Shown here in pieces: positions 53,790-62,886 of a DNA stretch of 64,000 nucleotides (position 1 is its first letter; each line of letters begins with the position of its first letter). The stretch is from Clostridiales bacterium (GTDB taxonomy: Bacteria > Bacillota > Clostridia > Saccharofermentanales > Saccharofermentanaceae). The position numbers and the translations under genes are program-made. The notes beneath the pieces were generated by a model. The model saw nothing but the letters and a program-made list of their open reading frames with translations. It was not told the origin of the DNA and did not search any database. The DNA is taken from positions 62,001 through 126,000 of the forward strand of contig JAGCXQ010000004.1 in NCBI GenBank assembly GCA_017961235.1, read 5' to 3'.

Positions 53790-56654
53790 TTACTTTCTCT
53801 TAATTTCCTGCATCTCGAAGACTTCGATGATATCGCCTTCTTCGATGTCGTTGTAGTTCTCGATCGAGATACCGCACTCATAGCCGGCAGCAACTTCCTT
53901 CGCGTCATCCTTGAAGCGCTTCAGGGAAGCAAGCTTGCCCTGGTGGACAACGATGCCGTTTCTTACGACACGTACTTCAGATGTACGAAGGACCTTACCA
54001 TCCTTAACGTATGCACCACCGATCGTACCGACAGAGGATACCTTGAAGGTCTGACGGATCTCGACGTGGCCGAGGATGACTTCCTCGAACTGCGGCTTAA
54101 GCATACCGCGCATAGCTGCTTCGATATCTTCGATCGCATTGTAGATAACGCTGTAGAGCTTGATATCTACGCCGACTTCCTTGGCCTGCTCTGTAACGAC
54201 GGCAGAAGGACGGACATTAAAGCCGATGATGATCGCATTGGATACATCAGCCAGCGTAACGTCGGACTCTGTGATCGTACCGACACCACCATGGATGACC
54301 TTGACGCGGACTTCCTCGTTCGTGAGTTTTTCGAGAGACTGGGTAACCGCCTCGACGGAACCCTGAACGTCTGCCTTGATGATGAGGTTGAGATCCTTGA
54401 CCTCGCCCTCGGCCAGCACCTGTGACAGCGTCTCAAGAGTCATTCTCGAAGACTTATGCAGCTGTTCTTCTCTCTGCTTGATCTTTCTCTTCTCAACGAG
54501 CTGACGAGCCATCTTCTCATCAGTTACGGCGTAGAATGTCTCACCGGCTTCCGGTACTTCCGGAAGACCTAAGATCTCGACCGGAACAGACGGGCCGGCC
54601 TTCTTCTGGGCAGTACCGTTCTCATCGTACATCGCACGGATGTGACCGAAGATCGGACCGGTAACGAGCGTATCACCGGAACGGAGAGTACCGCGCTGGA
54701 CAAGTACTGTCGCAACCGGACCTCTGTTCTTATCGAGTTTTGCCTCGATAACAGTACCCTTTGCCTGACGCTTCGGGTCAGCCTTAAGTTCCATAACGTC
54801 TGCGGTAAGGAGGACCATCTCGAGGAGTTCGTCGATACCTTCACCGGACTTAGAGGATACAGGAACCATGATCGTAGATCCGCCCCACTCTTCCGGAAGG
54901 AGGTCATGTGTGGACAGCTCCTGCTTTACCTTATCGATATTCGCGCCGACCTTATCGATCTTCGTAATTGCAACGATGATCTCAGTGTTTGCAGCACGCG
55001 CGTGGTTAATGGCTTCGACGGTCTGCGGCATGACACCGTCATCCGCGGCAACAACGAGGATCGCGATATCCGTTACCTGTGCACCACGGGCACGCATCGT
55101 AGTAAACGCTTCGTGACCAGGAGTATCGAGGAACGTGATCTGACGGCCCTTGCAGCGTACGGTATAAGCACCGATGTGCTGTGTGATACCGCCGGCTTCA
55201 CCCTTAACAACGGATGTCGAACGGATCTTGTCGAGGAGTGAAGTCTTACCATGGTCAACGTGACCCATGACAACAACGATCGGCGGACGCGGCTTCATGT
55301 TCTCTTCGTTATCTTCACCTTCATCGAAGAGGATATCTTCCTCTGTGACCTCCACGATCGGCTCCGTCGTGATACCGTATTCACCGGCAACAAGAGCGGC
55401 TGTGTCGTAATCGAGTTCCTGGTTCAGAGTAACCAGCATACCCATCATCATGAGTGTCTTGATAACATCTGCAGATCTCTTTCCAAGACCGTCAGCGAGA
55501 TCCTTAACCGTGATGAACGGCGGGAGCTCAACGTGTGTCAGCTGGGGCTTCACGACCGGTGCCGCCACGAAAGACTGGCGCTTCACCTTCTTCTTGCCCT
55601 TGCCGCCCATGTACATCGAATCGAGAGCATCATCATTAGAGAGGATATCCGATGCATTACCGGTAAACTGGTTGGTACGCTTATTACCGGAACGGCGGTC
55701 ATTGTTGATCGAAGAGGACTTCTGGTTATCCTTCTTGGAGTCCGCCTTCGGATCCTTTCTGGACTTCTCATATGCATCACGTGCAGCGAAGTTTGCCTTC
55801 TCTTTTGTTGCCTCCGGCGGGAGTTCCTGCTTCGGCTTGGAAGATCTCTTCGGCTGGTTTCTGTTATTGTTATAGATCTCGTCGTCGTCCTTATCCTTCG
55901 GAGGGAATCCACCGCCGAAGTTGCCGCGGTTGCCACCACGGTTTCCGTTAAAGCCGCCGTTATTCGGACGTCCGCCCTGCGGTCTGTCGGAGTGATACGA
56001 AGAACCGGATCTCTGTCCGCCCTGGTATCCGCCGGATCTTCCGCCGTCTCTCGGGCGAACGAATGTAGAAGTCTCACGGGTATAACCTGCGGAAGGTGCT
56101 TTTACCACGGCAGAGCTAAGCTTCGGAGCTTCCTTTACAGGTTCCTTCGGAGTCTCTTTCGCAGCTTCCTTCGGAGCCTCTTTCGGAGCTTCCGGAGCTT
56201 TTACCTTCGTCTCTTCTTTCTCAGCAGGTGCTTCTTTCTTCTTTTCAGGTTCAGCAGGAGCTTCTGCTTTCTTTTCTTCCTTTTCCGCTTTCGGAGCAGC
56301 CTTGGAAGGAGCCTTCTCTTTTGCCGGCTCTTCCGATTTCTCTGTCTTGGCAGTCTTTGCAGCTGTCTTCTTTGGAGCTTCCTCGGTCTTTGCCGCCGGT
56401 GCTTCCTTCACGGTTTCCTTCGGAGCTACCGCAGGCTCTTCCTTCTTCGGAGTCTCAGAAACCGCAGCCGCCTCTTTCTCCGGAGCGGGAGTTCCTTCTT
56501 CAACCGGAGGTTTCTTGGCCTTTTTGTTTACACGGCCGACACGGAGAGTCTTCGTTCCGGAAATACCGCTGACGGTCTTCTGTGGAACCATCGACTCCGT
56601 CTTGTTCTGTGTAGAGTCTTCCGTCTTGGATGTTTTCTTCTCTTTTTCTGCCAT
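53790..56654 (-). CDS. infB: Translation initiation factor IF-2
   Basis: The GTPase that positions initiator tRNA on the ribosome. The start is the second of two adjacent ATGs (56654), better spaced from AGGAGG. About 954 residues: a long, low-complexity N-terminal region (about 1-290) of Lys/Glu/Ala/Pro repeats followed by an Arg/Gly/Asn-rich stretch, an IF2_N helix domain (about 372-430), then the G domain with GHVDHGKT near residue 465 and AITKIDKV, and domains II-IV. The N-terminus is longer than in many Firmicutes. Confidence 0.97.
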   Translation of the reverse strand: MAEKEKKTSKTEDSTQNKTESMVPQKTVSGISGTKTLRVGRVNKKAKKPPVEEGTPAPEKEAAAVSETPKKEEPAVAPKETVKEAPAAKTEEAPKKTAAKTAKTEKSEEPAKEKAPSKAAPKAEKEEKKAEAPAEPEKKKEAPAEKEETKVKAPEAPKEAPKEAAKETPKEPVKEAPKLSSAVVKAPSAGYTRETSTFVRPRDGGRSGGYQGGQRSGSSYHSDRPQGGRPNNGGFNGNRGGNRGNFGGGFPPKDKDDDEIYNNNRNQPKRSSKPKQELPPEATKEKANFAARDAYEKSRKDPKADSKKDNQKSSSINNDRRSGNKRTNQFTGNASDILSNDDALDSMYMGGKGKKKVKRQSFVAAPVVKPQLTHVELPPFITVKDLADGLGKRSADVIKTLMMMGMLVTLNQELDYDTAALVAGEYGITTEPIVEVTEEDILFDEGEDNEENMKPRPPIVVVMGHVDHGKTSLLDKIRSTSVVKGEAGGITQHIGAYTVRCKGRQITFLDTPGHEAFTTMRARGAQVTDIAILVVAADDGVMPQTVEAINHARAANTEIIVAITKIDKVGANIDKVKQELSTHDLLPEEWGGSTIMVPVSSKSGEGIDELLEMVLLTADVMELKADPKRQAKGTVIEAKLDKNRGPVATVLVQRGTLRSGDTLVTGPIFGHIRAMYDENGTAQKKAGPSVPVEILGLPEVPEAGETFYAVTDEKMARQLVEKRKIKQREEQLHKSSRMTLETLSQVLAEGEVKDLNLIIKADVQGSVEAVTQSLEKLTNEEVRVKVIHGGVGTITESDVTLADVSNAIIIGFNVRPSAVVTEQAKEVGVDIKLYSVIYNAIEDIEAAMRGMLKPQFEEVILGHVEIRQTFKVSSVGTIGGAYVKDGKVLRTSEVRVVRNGIVVHQGKLASLKRFKDDAKEVAAGYECGISIENYNDIEEGDIIEVFEMQEIKRK

Positions 56655-56667
56655 CATTTCCTCCTGT

Positions 56668-57027
56668 TTATTCCGCAGTATCTGCAGCCTTTTCGTGCTT
56701 ACTCAGTTCATCGATCAGGGTGGTAAGTTTCTTTCCCATTCCCGGATCAAGTATCGCGATCGCGATCCTGTGATCTTTTCCGATCGCTCTTCCCAGCTCC
56801 TCCGCTGTCGCAAAAGTCCTAAAAGTTACCTCTTCGTCTTTTGCCACCCGTGCGAGCTTCTCCTTCTGCTTTTCCGAGCCGTCTTCCGAAAGGATCAGAA
56901 GTTCTACGGCTCCGGATCGCATCGCCAGCTCGACGGCATCAAAACCGGATGTCAGGATACCTGCCCGGAACGAAAGTCCGATCGAGCTCAGCACCCTTTC
57001 TTTTGTCACCGGACGTTCCTTCTTCAT
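56668..57027 (-). CDS. L7Ae-family RNA-binding protein (YlxQ-like)
   Basis: A 119-residue protein of the L7Ae/L30e/S12e/Gadd45 fold with a central [24 protein letters not shown] strand-helix, characteristic of K-turn RNA binders. It lies between ylxR and infB, the classical place of YlxQ. Its start overlaps ylxR by four bases. It probably binds structured RNA, with no defined target. Confidence 0.88.
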   Translation of the reverse strand: MKKERPVTKERVLSSIGLSFRAGILTSGFDAVELAMRSGAVELLILSEDGSEKQKEKLARVAKDEEVTFRTFATAEELGRAIGKDHRIAIAILDPGMGKKLTTLIDELSKHEKAADTAE

Positions 57028-57299
57028 GATTCCGGACCGTCCTCCTTCAGTTTATCCAGCTGTGGCTGGATCGTATCAGGATCCACCTTACGGTGAAGTC
57101 CCCGGTCGAACTGCGAATGCTCGACCGCTTTCTTCATACACTCCGGGTTATGGCAGACATAGGCGCCTCTTCCGGGCATTCTTCCCGTCGGATCCACCTG
57201 TACCGTACCGTCTGTAGAAGCCACGATACGGATCAGATCCTTCTTGGCGAACCGCTCGCGGCAGCTCACGCACATTCTCATGGGTATCTTCTTCGCCAT
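57024..57299 (-). CDS. ylxR: RNase P modulator YlxR/RnpM
   Basis: A 91-residue basic protein with the YlxR motif RMCVSCRER and the conserved GRGAYVCHNPEC segment, both nucleic-acid binding. Reports give YlxR (RnpM) as an RNase P RNA interactor and regulator. It is 20 bases after nusA. Confidence 0.9.
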   Translation of the reverse strand: MAKKIPMRMCVSCRERFAKKDLIRIVASTDGTVQVDPTGRMPGRGAYVCHNPECMKKAVEHSQFDRGLHRKVDPDTIQPQLDKLKEDGPES

Positions 57300-57319
57300 A
57301 ATTCCCGGTCCTGTCTTTC

Positions 57320-58462
57320 TTATGCCTGCTCGTCAGAAGAAGCTTCATCGTCATCCGCAACAGTGAAGTTCGCGACAAAGTCGTTCTGCACCATCTGCTG
57401 GAACTGGGATGTGCTCTTGATGTCGATCTTCCAGCCGGTAAGTCTTGCAGCAAGACGTACGTTCTGACCGGAACGGCCGATCGCCAGCGAGTACTGCTGA
57501 TCCGGAACAACGACCTGAGCATTCTTCTCCTGAGTACCATCTTCATTCGTGATGATCTCGGCATCTACTCTTTCAACTTTTGCCGGAGAGAGTGCATTGC
57601 TGATATATACAGCCGGATCATCAGAGTATGCGATAACATCGATCTTTTCATTTCCAAGCTCATCCATGATCGCCTGGATTCTTGCACCGCGCTGTCCAAC
57701 GCATGCGCCGAGCGGATCTACATCCGGATCTCTGGAGATAACGGCAACCTTGGAACGGGAGCCTGCCTCACGGGCAACGGATACGATCTCGACGATACCG
57801 TCGTGGATCTCCGGAACTTCCTTCTCGAGGAGCTTCTTAACAAGGTTCGGGTGACTTCTGGATACGATGATCACCGGGCGCTCCTTCTGTGTTTCAACTC
57901 TGAGGATAAGGAACTTCATTCTCTTATTGAAGGAATAATCCTCGTCCTTAACCTGTTCCTGTCTCGGCAGTGTTGCCTCGGCACGTCCGATGTCAACAAA
58001 TACGAAACGGTTATCCGATCTCTGGATGACACCGCTGGCCAGTTCACCGATCTGATCGGAGAACTCAGACTGGATACGGTCATTCTCAGTATCACGGAGC
58101 TTCTTGCTGATTGCAGCTTTTGCCGCGCCTGCAGCAAGACGTCCCAGAGACTCAACATCGATCGTCATCTCGATAGTATCGCCTTCTTCCAGATCCGGAT
58201 CGATCTCTTTGGCTTCCGCAAGGGAGATCTGTGTCTTCGGGTTGGTAACCTCAGAGACAACTTCAACAACTTCGTAAACATACATATCGCCGGTCTCACG
58301 GTCGATCTCGGCAAATACCTGCTCGTTCTGCTTGGCATCCGAGAACTCTCTCTTAAAAGCCGCTACGATCGCTTCTTCGATCGCCTCGAAAAGCACTTCC
58401 TCTTCGATGCCTCTTTCCTTTGCCAATGCATGGATCGCCTGCAACATTTCTTCGTTTTTCAT
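57320..58462 (-). CDS. nusA: Transcription termination/antitermination factor NusA
   Basis: Pausing and termination factor with an N-terminal RNA polymerase-binding domain, an S1 domain (about 130-200) and tandem KH domains (about 200-345) with GACVGQRGARIQ. The 380 residues match the short Firmicute form without extra C-terminal repeats. The C-terminus is a short acidic tail. It is downstream of rimP in the conserved rimP-nusA-ylxR order. A copy of the dispersed 9-mer lies near its start (58389). Confidence 0.96.
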   Translation of the reverse strand: MKNEEMLQAIHALAKERGIEEEVLFEAIEEAIVAAFKREFSDAKQNEQVFAEIDRETGDMYVYEVVEVVSEVTNPKTQISLAEAKEIDPDLEEGDTIEMTIDVESLGRLAAGAAKAAISKKLRDTENDRIQSEFSDQIGELASGVIQRSDNRFVFVDIGRAEATLPRQEQVKDEDYSFNKRMKFLILRVETQKERPVIIVSRSHPNLVKKLLEKEVPEIHDGIVEIVSVAREAGSRSKVAVISRDPDVDPLGACVGQRGARIQAIMDELGNEKIDVIAYSDDPAVYISNALSPAKVERVDAEIITNEDGTQEKNAQVVVPDQQYSLAIGRSGQNVRLAARLTGWKIDIKSTSQFQQMVQNDFVANFTVADDDEASSDEQA

Positions 58463-58496
58463 AAACTCTCTCCTTTATTGCGTTTTGTTGCCAAAA

Positions 58497-58958
58497 TTAA
58501 AACCTTAATGTTCTCTGTGCCTTGCTGATCTTCGACCACTCGAGCTCGAGCGTATTCTCTCCGACCTTAAGCACCAGTCCCTCTTCTCCGGCACTCTCTA
58601 TGATGCCCTCGATATGCTTGTTTCCATCGATCGGGGCAAACAGAGAGACCTCGATCTCTTCGCCGATATGACGGACATAGTCTGCATGCGAAGCAAATGG
58701 TCTCGTTGCTCCCGGAGAGGAGACTTCAAAATAATCCGGATCCGCATGCAGTTTCCCTTCAAGTGCCTGATCGACTTCCCTGCTGACTGCCTCACAGTCT
58801 TCGATCGAGATGCCGCCGCGCTTGTCGATAAAGATCCGAAGGAAGTAGTACTGTCCTTCTTTCTTATACTCACAGTCCACGAGGTCAAAACCCATCGACT
58901 TTACGATCGGCTCTGCCAGTTCAAATGCTTCCTGTGCGACTTTAGATCTTCCCGCCAT
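58497..58958 (-). CDS. rimP: Ribosome maturation factor RimP
   Basis: A two-domain protein of about 153 residues aiding early 30S maturation. The start is the ATG at 58958, behind GGAGG with a four-base spacing; the longer frame to 58985 is not preceded by a binding site. The DCEYKKEG and ISIEDCEAVSREVDQ segments and the SPGATRPF motif identify the family. It is the first gene of the operon reaching to rodA, with an attenuator-like hairpin just ahead. Confidence 0.95.
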   Translation of the reverse strand: MAGRSKVAQEAFELAEPIVKSMGFDLVDCEYKKEGQYYFLRIFIDKRGGISIEDCEAVSREVDQALEGKLHADPDYFEVSSPGATRPFASHADYVRHIGEEIEVSLFAPIDGNKHIEGIIESAGEEGLVLKVGENTLELEWSKISKAQRTLRF

Positions 58959-58983
58959 GTTTCCTCCATGCTTTCTGATAAAC

Positions 58984-59008
58984 AAAAGAGCGGGCCAAGA
59001 CCCACTCT
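58984..59008 (-). promoter_or_regulatory. Attenuator-like hairpin in the rimP-nusA leader
   Basis: AGAGTGGG (59008-59001) pairs with CCCGCTCT (58994-58987) through one G-U pair, loop of six, followed by TTTT and a T-rich tail on the minus strand. It resembles an intrinsic terminator yet lies 26 bases before the rimP start, behind a TTGCAT-N17-TAACAT promoter candidate. It could be the regulated termination point of this operon, or a terminator for an upstream short transcript. Confidence 0.65.
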
Positions 59009-59167
59009 AAAATGTCAAATCTATTCTAGCAATAGTATGTTAACACTAAAAACTATATAATGCAACGTTTTTCCGCGTATTAAATGTAATTATATAGAAA
59101 AAGCTACACTTCCGCGCTCCTTTGTTTTATTTACACAATTTTCACTATCTTTTTCACAGAATCGCTA

Positions 59168-59196
59168 TTCAAATTATCCAAGTTATCATGTAGAAT
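59168..59196 (+). promoter_or_regulatory. Putative promoter of the small P-loop gene
   Basis: TTCAAA (59168-59173) and TAGAAT (59191-59196) with 17 bases between. Good -10, weaker -35. It runs divergently from rimP. Confidence 0.45.
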
Positions 59197-59252
59197 ATAA
59201 GTAATCCAAAACAAAAGCGTTGGATAATCAACAAAACAAGGAGATGATGCCA

Positions 59253-59657
59253 ATGATAAAGGTAATTGCAGGTGAAAAAGGAACAGGAAAGACAGCGCAG
59301 CTGGTTGAGGACATCAACGAGCAGGCGACAACAGACAACAACATCGTATGCATTCAGAGAGGACACCGCCTCGACCGTCTTTTGAAGTACAGAGTACGTC
59401 TCGTGGACCTCGATGAATATCCGGTAGAGGGTTTCGAACAGTTCCTCAGTTTCGTAGCCGGTATTTGCGCCAAGGACTATGATGTCACACATATCTACGT
59501 AGACAGCATCCTCAAGATCACAGGCGAAACAGATTACGAAAGATTCGGACAATTCCTGGACAAGTTTAATGCATTCCTGGGAGATAAAATTACTGCGACA
59601 ATTATCTGCAGCCGTGCAGCCGACGTTCTTCCCGAGAGCGTAACCAAGTACTGCTGA
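59253..59657 (+). CDS. Small P-loop protein of unknown function
   Basis: The start is the ATG at 59253 (MIKVIAGEKG), nine bases after AAGGAG; a TTG further upstream is less likely. The 134-residue product has a Walker A motif GEKGTGKT (residues 7-14), a Walker B-like HIYVDSILK segment with one acidic residue, and a final TIICSR strand, giving a minimal NTPase core. Similar short P-loop proteins are widely conserved in Clostridia without assigned role. The gene stands alone on the plus strand between two minus-strand operons, with its own promoter and terminator. Confidence 0.75.
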   Translation: MIKVIAGEKGTGKTAQLVEDINEQATTDNNIVCIQRGHRLDRLLKYRVRLVDLDEYPVEGFEQFLSFVAGICAKDYDVTHIYVDSILKITGETDYERFGQFLDKFNAFLGDKITATIICSRAADVLPESVTKYC

Positions 59658-59693
59658 GCCTTACATAAAGCATCCAAAACTGAATATTGAACG

Positions 59694-59724
59694 AAGGACC
59701 GTCGGAAGACGGTCCTTTTCTTTT
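59694..59724 (+). terminator. Terminator of the P-loop gene
   Basis: A 10-bp stem (AAGGACCGTC with GACGGTCCTT) around a GGAA tetraloop, then a T-rich tail. Confidence 0.9.
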
Positions 59725-59842
59725 GCCTTTACCTTTTTACCATCTGCTCATTCACTATGCTGCGGGTTTCCAAATACGTTCCACTTTTTCTCCTGTTTTT
59801 GGAAATCTGCGAGAAAAATGCCCCATGCATACAACAAACAAC

Positions 59843-59871
59843 AAAAAAGGACCGGCCTTTCGACCGGTCCT
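59843..59871 (-). terminator. Terminator of the SPFH operon
   Basis: On the minus strand AGGACCGGTC pairs with GGCCGGTCCT through one G-U pair around GAAA, followed by six T (59848-59843). It faces the plus-strand terminator at 59694; 59725-59842 between them holds no gene. Confidence 0.9.
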
Positions 59872-59912
59872 TCTGTTTACTTAAGTTAAGCCAAGCAATT
59901 CTCAGCTGTGAC

Positions 59913-61244
59913 TTACGGCTTCGGCTCGCCGCACTCACCGCAGAACTTACCGGTGTTACCGGTTGCTCCGCACTTAGGGCATGTCCAGCCAGCATTCTCT
60001 ACCGGCTTCGGTTTGCCGCACTCAGCGCAGAACTTACCTTTGTTGCCTGTAGCACCGCAAGCACATGTCCAGCCTGCATCCTCTACCGGCTTCGGCTTAC
60101 CGCACTCAGCGCAGAACTTGCCCTGGTTGCCGGTTGCGCCGCAAGCACATGTCCAGCCTGCTGCTGCCGGAGCTGCCGCTGCCTGCTGCATCTGCTGTTG
60201 CTGCTGCATCATCTGCTGCTGCTGGAGGAATGCCATACCCTGGTTACCCGGATTTACAGCACTTCCATTGAATCCACCAACAAGGCCAAGACCCATCATA
60301 GTGTTGCCGGCACCTGCAGAGTTATTAGCTGCATCTTTCATAGCATCGACGGAACCCTTGATCTGGTAACCAGCTGCCATATTCGGGTTGTTACCAAACA
60401 TAAGACCATCGTCCATGTCCTGGATTCTCTTTCTGGACTCATCGTCAGGTGTAACAGACATAACTGCTACTTTCTCAACGATCATACCACGGCCCTGGAG
60501 CCAATCTTCGTCCAGAACTTCGTTCATGTACTTCGCAAGTTTAACCTGCTGGGACTGGAGTCTGTTGTACTGGATATCTTCTCCGCCGGCACCCATCTTG
60601 TTGAGTGCTTCGCCAAGGTACATCAGGAACTCAGCCTTAGCCTGACCAGGCTGGCCGTTCTTGCCCATCAGCTCGTCGCGGCGATAATCACCTGCAACGT
60701 TACCGGCGATCTTCTGGAAGAATGTAACCGGATCTACGATCTTGAACGAGAATGTACCGTTCATTCTGATGTAGATACCACGATATGTCGGATCATCATA
60801 CGGAAGCGGAGCTGCTGTGCCGAATTTGTTATCGACCATCTCGAGCATGTTTACGAAGTAAACTCTCTGCTGAGTAAGAGCCTCACCACCGGCCTTAATA
60901 CGGTTCCAGATATCAGCGCAGGACTTCTTGACGCCATTGAGGAATCCGCTTGTACCGAAGCATGTCGGTGCAGAAGATGTATCCCATGTGTACATACCTG
61001 CCTCAGTTGTAAAGTCAACAACACGTCCGTTATCAACTAAGATAAGAGCTGTTCCCTCCGGAACTGCGATCTTGGAGCCATTGGAAATGATCTCCGCATC
61101 ACCCTTGTTGCTGCCATTACGCATTACTTTCGCGCCGCGGCGAAGAAGTACTTCCTGACCCAGAGAGTCACATGTGAAGAACTCAAGATACTGATCTCTT
61201 AAGTTTCCGCCAACAGCCTGGAATGCAGCTTTAATTAATCCCAT
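59913..61244 (-). CDS. SPFH-domain protein with three C-terminal zinc ribbons
   Basis: A 443-residue protein annotated in relatives as virion-core-like/YdjI-like. Residues about 25-260 have SPFH/prohibitin-like character (LRRGAKVM strand, GTALILVDNGRV, the repeated hydrophobic strands and the YRRDELM helix). A Gln/Met-rich linker (about 310-360) precedes three 27-28-residue zinc ribbons (363-443), two with CxC-x9-CxxC and one CxxC-x9-CxxC. No transmembrane helix is obvious. SPFH proteins build membrane-associated oligomers in stress responses. The upstream gene (61274) encodes a membrane protein with its own zinc ribbon, probably a functional partner. Confidence 0.82.
   Translation of the reverse strand: MGLIKAAFQAVGGNLRDQYLEFFTCDSLGQEVLLRRGAKVMRNGSNKGDAEIISNGSKIAVPEGTALILVDNGRVVDFTTEAGMYTWDTSSAPTCFGTSGFLNGVKKSCADIWNRIKAGGEALTQQRVYFVNMLEMVDNKFGTAAPLPYDDPTYRGIYIRMNGTFSFKIVDPVTFFQKIAGNVAGDYRRDELMGKNGQPGQAKAEFLMYLGEALNKMGAGGEDIQYNRLQSQQVKLAKYMNEVLDEDWLQGRGMIVEKVAVMSVTPDDESRKRIQDMDDGLMFGNNPNMAAGYQIKGSVDAMKDAANNSAGAGNTMMGLGLVGGFNGSAVNPGNQGMAFLQQQQMMQQQQQMQQAAAAPAAAGWTCACGATGNQGKFCAECGKPKPVEDAGWTCACGATGNKGKFCAECGKPKPVENAGWTCPKCGATGNTGKFCGECGEPKP
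59916..60158 (-). repeat. 84-bp tandem repeats encoding zinc ribbons
   Basis: Three in-frame units of 84, 84 and 75 bp encode GWTCACGATG(N)xGKFCAECGKPKP-like ribbons. The first two are almost identical in DNA, implying recent duplication; the third has diverged (CPKC instead of CAC). Confidence 0.85.
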
Positions 61245-61273
61245 TTTAATCTCCTCCCTACAAGAAAAAATTT

Positions 61274-62104
61274 TCAGATCTCGATCAACTTATTGACAAG
61301 CCAGATTCGCATATCAACTGTTTTTATCGCTGTGCCGCAATATGGACAGACGTCCGAACCCAGATGCTGTACCGGGGCACCGCAATGAGGACAGGTGAAA
61401 CCTACTCCCTTAATGTCTTCCGACTGTAACCGCTCTGCGTCCAGTATATTGACTACTTTCACGTTGTAGCGGGTCTGTGTCGGAGTCGCTCGATTGCCTG
61501 ATATAAATTTACCATTTCTTTCCTGGTATTGCAAACATTGTAACGAATATTGGAAGGTGATTTCCACTGTGGATGCGGTCTTTTCATAGGCGTTAATTCC
61601 GCCTTTATGCACGATTACATCACGATATATCAGAGATTTGTTTTCCGACCTTGCACCTTCAACTTTATGCCACAGGTCTTCGGACAGTGAGCGGGTCACG
61701 CCGATGCCGCATTCCGGCAGCTGTTTCTGGATCCGGTCGATGGTGTCGCCGTTGTTTCCATATGTCATATCCGTCAGAAGATCGAGGCTCTTGACCAGCA
61801 CTGCCTGGGCGGCACTCTGCATCTGCGACAGGCTCAGATCAGGAAAGTCCTTACTGATCCTCGGGATCAGCGCCGCAGAAAGATCCGATACCGACTTCGG
61901 TGTCGCCATCTCCTGCGACATATTAAAGTCCTCCGGACCGACCTTTCCGTCTCTTACTTCCTGCTTCACTCCGGAATAGATCTGCCCGAGAAGTGAATTT
62001 TTAAATGCTCTTCTTGCTTTTCTGACCATCCCCGCAATGCCCAGGATCACCAGAAGTCCCCCGGCGACACAAAGTCCGATGATCGTTAGATTTCCACCCG
62101 GCAT
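61274..62104 (-). CDS. Membrane protein with C-terminal zinc ribbon
   Basis: About 276 residues: one N-terminal hydrophobic segment (about 6-26), a Lys/Arg-rich stop-transfer, a helical middle domain (roughly 60-130), a beta-rich part (about 150-230), and a CxxC-x11-CxxC zinc ribbon at about 241-258. I cannot assign it to a family with confidence; a TIM44-like domain is possible. GGAGG lies eight bases before the ATG. It is directly upstream of the SPFH gene, and both carry zinc ribbons, suggesting a shared complex. A TATAAT lies at 62165-62160. Confidence 0.72.
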   Translation of the reverse strand: MPGGNLTIIGLCVAGGLLVILGIAGMVRKARRAFKNSLLGQIYSGVKQEVRDGKVGPEDFNMSQEMATPKSVSDLSAALIPRISKDFPDLSLSQMQSAAQAVLVKSLDLLTDMTYGNNGDTIDRIQKQLPECGIGVTRSLSEDLWHKVEGARSENKSLIYRDVIVHKGGINAYEKTASTVEITFQYSLQCLQYQERNGKFISGNRATPTQTRYNVKVVNILDAERLQSEDIKGVGFTCPHCGAPVQHLGSDVCPYCGTAIKTVDMRIWLVNKLIEI

Positions 62105-62189
62105 ACCATTATCCTCCCCTTAGTAACTGGGCTTTCGAACCCAATGCTTTTCCATATGTATTATATGTGAAAAGCACTCACCTTTTACT

Positions 62190-62876
62190 TTAATATTTAT
62201 AGAGTACCTTACGGTCCATCCGCAGCACCGGAATGCCGGATGGAGTAGTCTCACGCCACTTTTCCGGAAGAACGTTATCGAGTCCGGTCTGATATACGAC
62301 CGGGATGCCGGTCAGTTCGGATGCGTCCAGAAGCACTTTCTCTCCTTCTTCGAGTTCTTCTTCGGTCGTCTCCTCCAGGAGGTTTGAATTGTTGATGAAT
62401 CCGGAGATCGGAAGTCTCGCGGCCTCGGAGAGCTCTGCGCACATCTGGCGGATCCCCTCCGGATCAGAGGTGAACGGACGGAAGGCATTGACCACCATAT
62501 ACACGCGGTACTCGATATTCTTAAAACGGCTGAGCATCGCGCCGAGGACTCTCGCACCGAGGTCCTCTCCGCCGATATCAAATACGGCGATCGTGTCCGG
62601 CATATCGAATGCGGAATAGACTTCACCGGAGAGCGCCGGAACATCGACGTTCGTATTGGCATACTCCGGTACGATCACGTGGATGCCTTCTGCTTCGAGT
62701 GCATCTTTCGCGTCCGCCGAACGGTAGTACGGGTTTACGATATCGAGGTCCGCGAGCATGACTTTCGCAGACGGATCCTGCTGTTTCAGCATGTGGGCGA
62801 AGTGTACGGATACCTCGGATTTGCCGCTGCCGTATGCTCCCACGAAAACATATAATCTGACTTTCTTTTCTTCCAT
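62190..62876 (-). CDS. ParA/MinD-like P-loop NTPase
   Basis: A 228-residue NTPase with Walker A VGAYGSGKS (13-20), the switch-like DLDIVNPYYRS, and VFDIGGEDLG as Walker B. This looks like the deviant SIMIBI class (CobQ/MinD/ArsA-like) but lacks the signature Lys of true ParA. VVNAFRPFT and GFINNSNL are the conserved base-binding strands. The function is not evident. It ends 85 bases before the next gene and begins 10 bases after mutS2, so it may be co-transcribed with mutS2. Confidence 0.75.
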   Translation of the reverse strand: MEEKKVRLYVFVGAYGSGKSEVSVHFAHMLKQQDPSAKVMLADLDIVNPYYRSADAKDALEAEGIHVIVPEYANTNVDVPALSGEVYSAFDMPDTIAVFDIGGEDLGARVLGAMLSRFKNIEYRVYMVVNAFRPFTSDPEGIRQMCAELSEAARLPISGFINNSNLLEETTEEELEEGEKVLLDASELTGIPVVYQTGLDNVLPEKWRETTPSGIPVLRMDRKVLYKY

Positions 62877-62886
62877 TTCTTTCCTC

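Noticed and set aside
59757..61040. 427-codon plus-strand open frame
   Set aside because: Antisense to the SPFH gene; Cys- and Ser-rich from complementing zinc ribbon codons, no binding site.
62129..62142. GGGTTCGAAAGCCC-like hairpin before the zinc-ribbon membrane gene
   Set aside because: Short stem without context; may be an mRNA leader feature but no support for a regulatory site.
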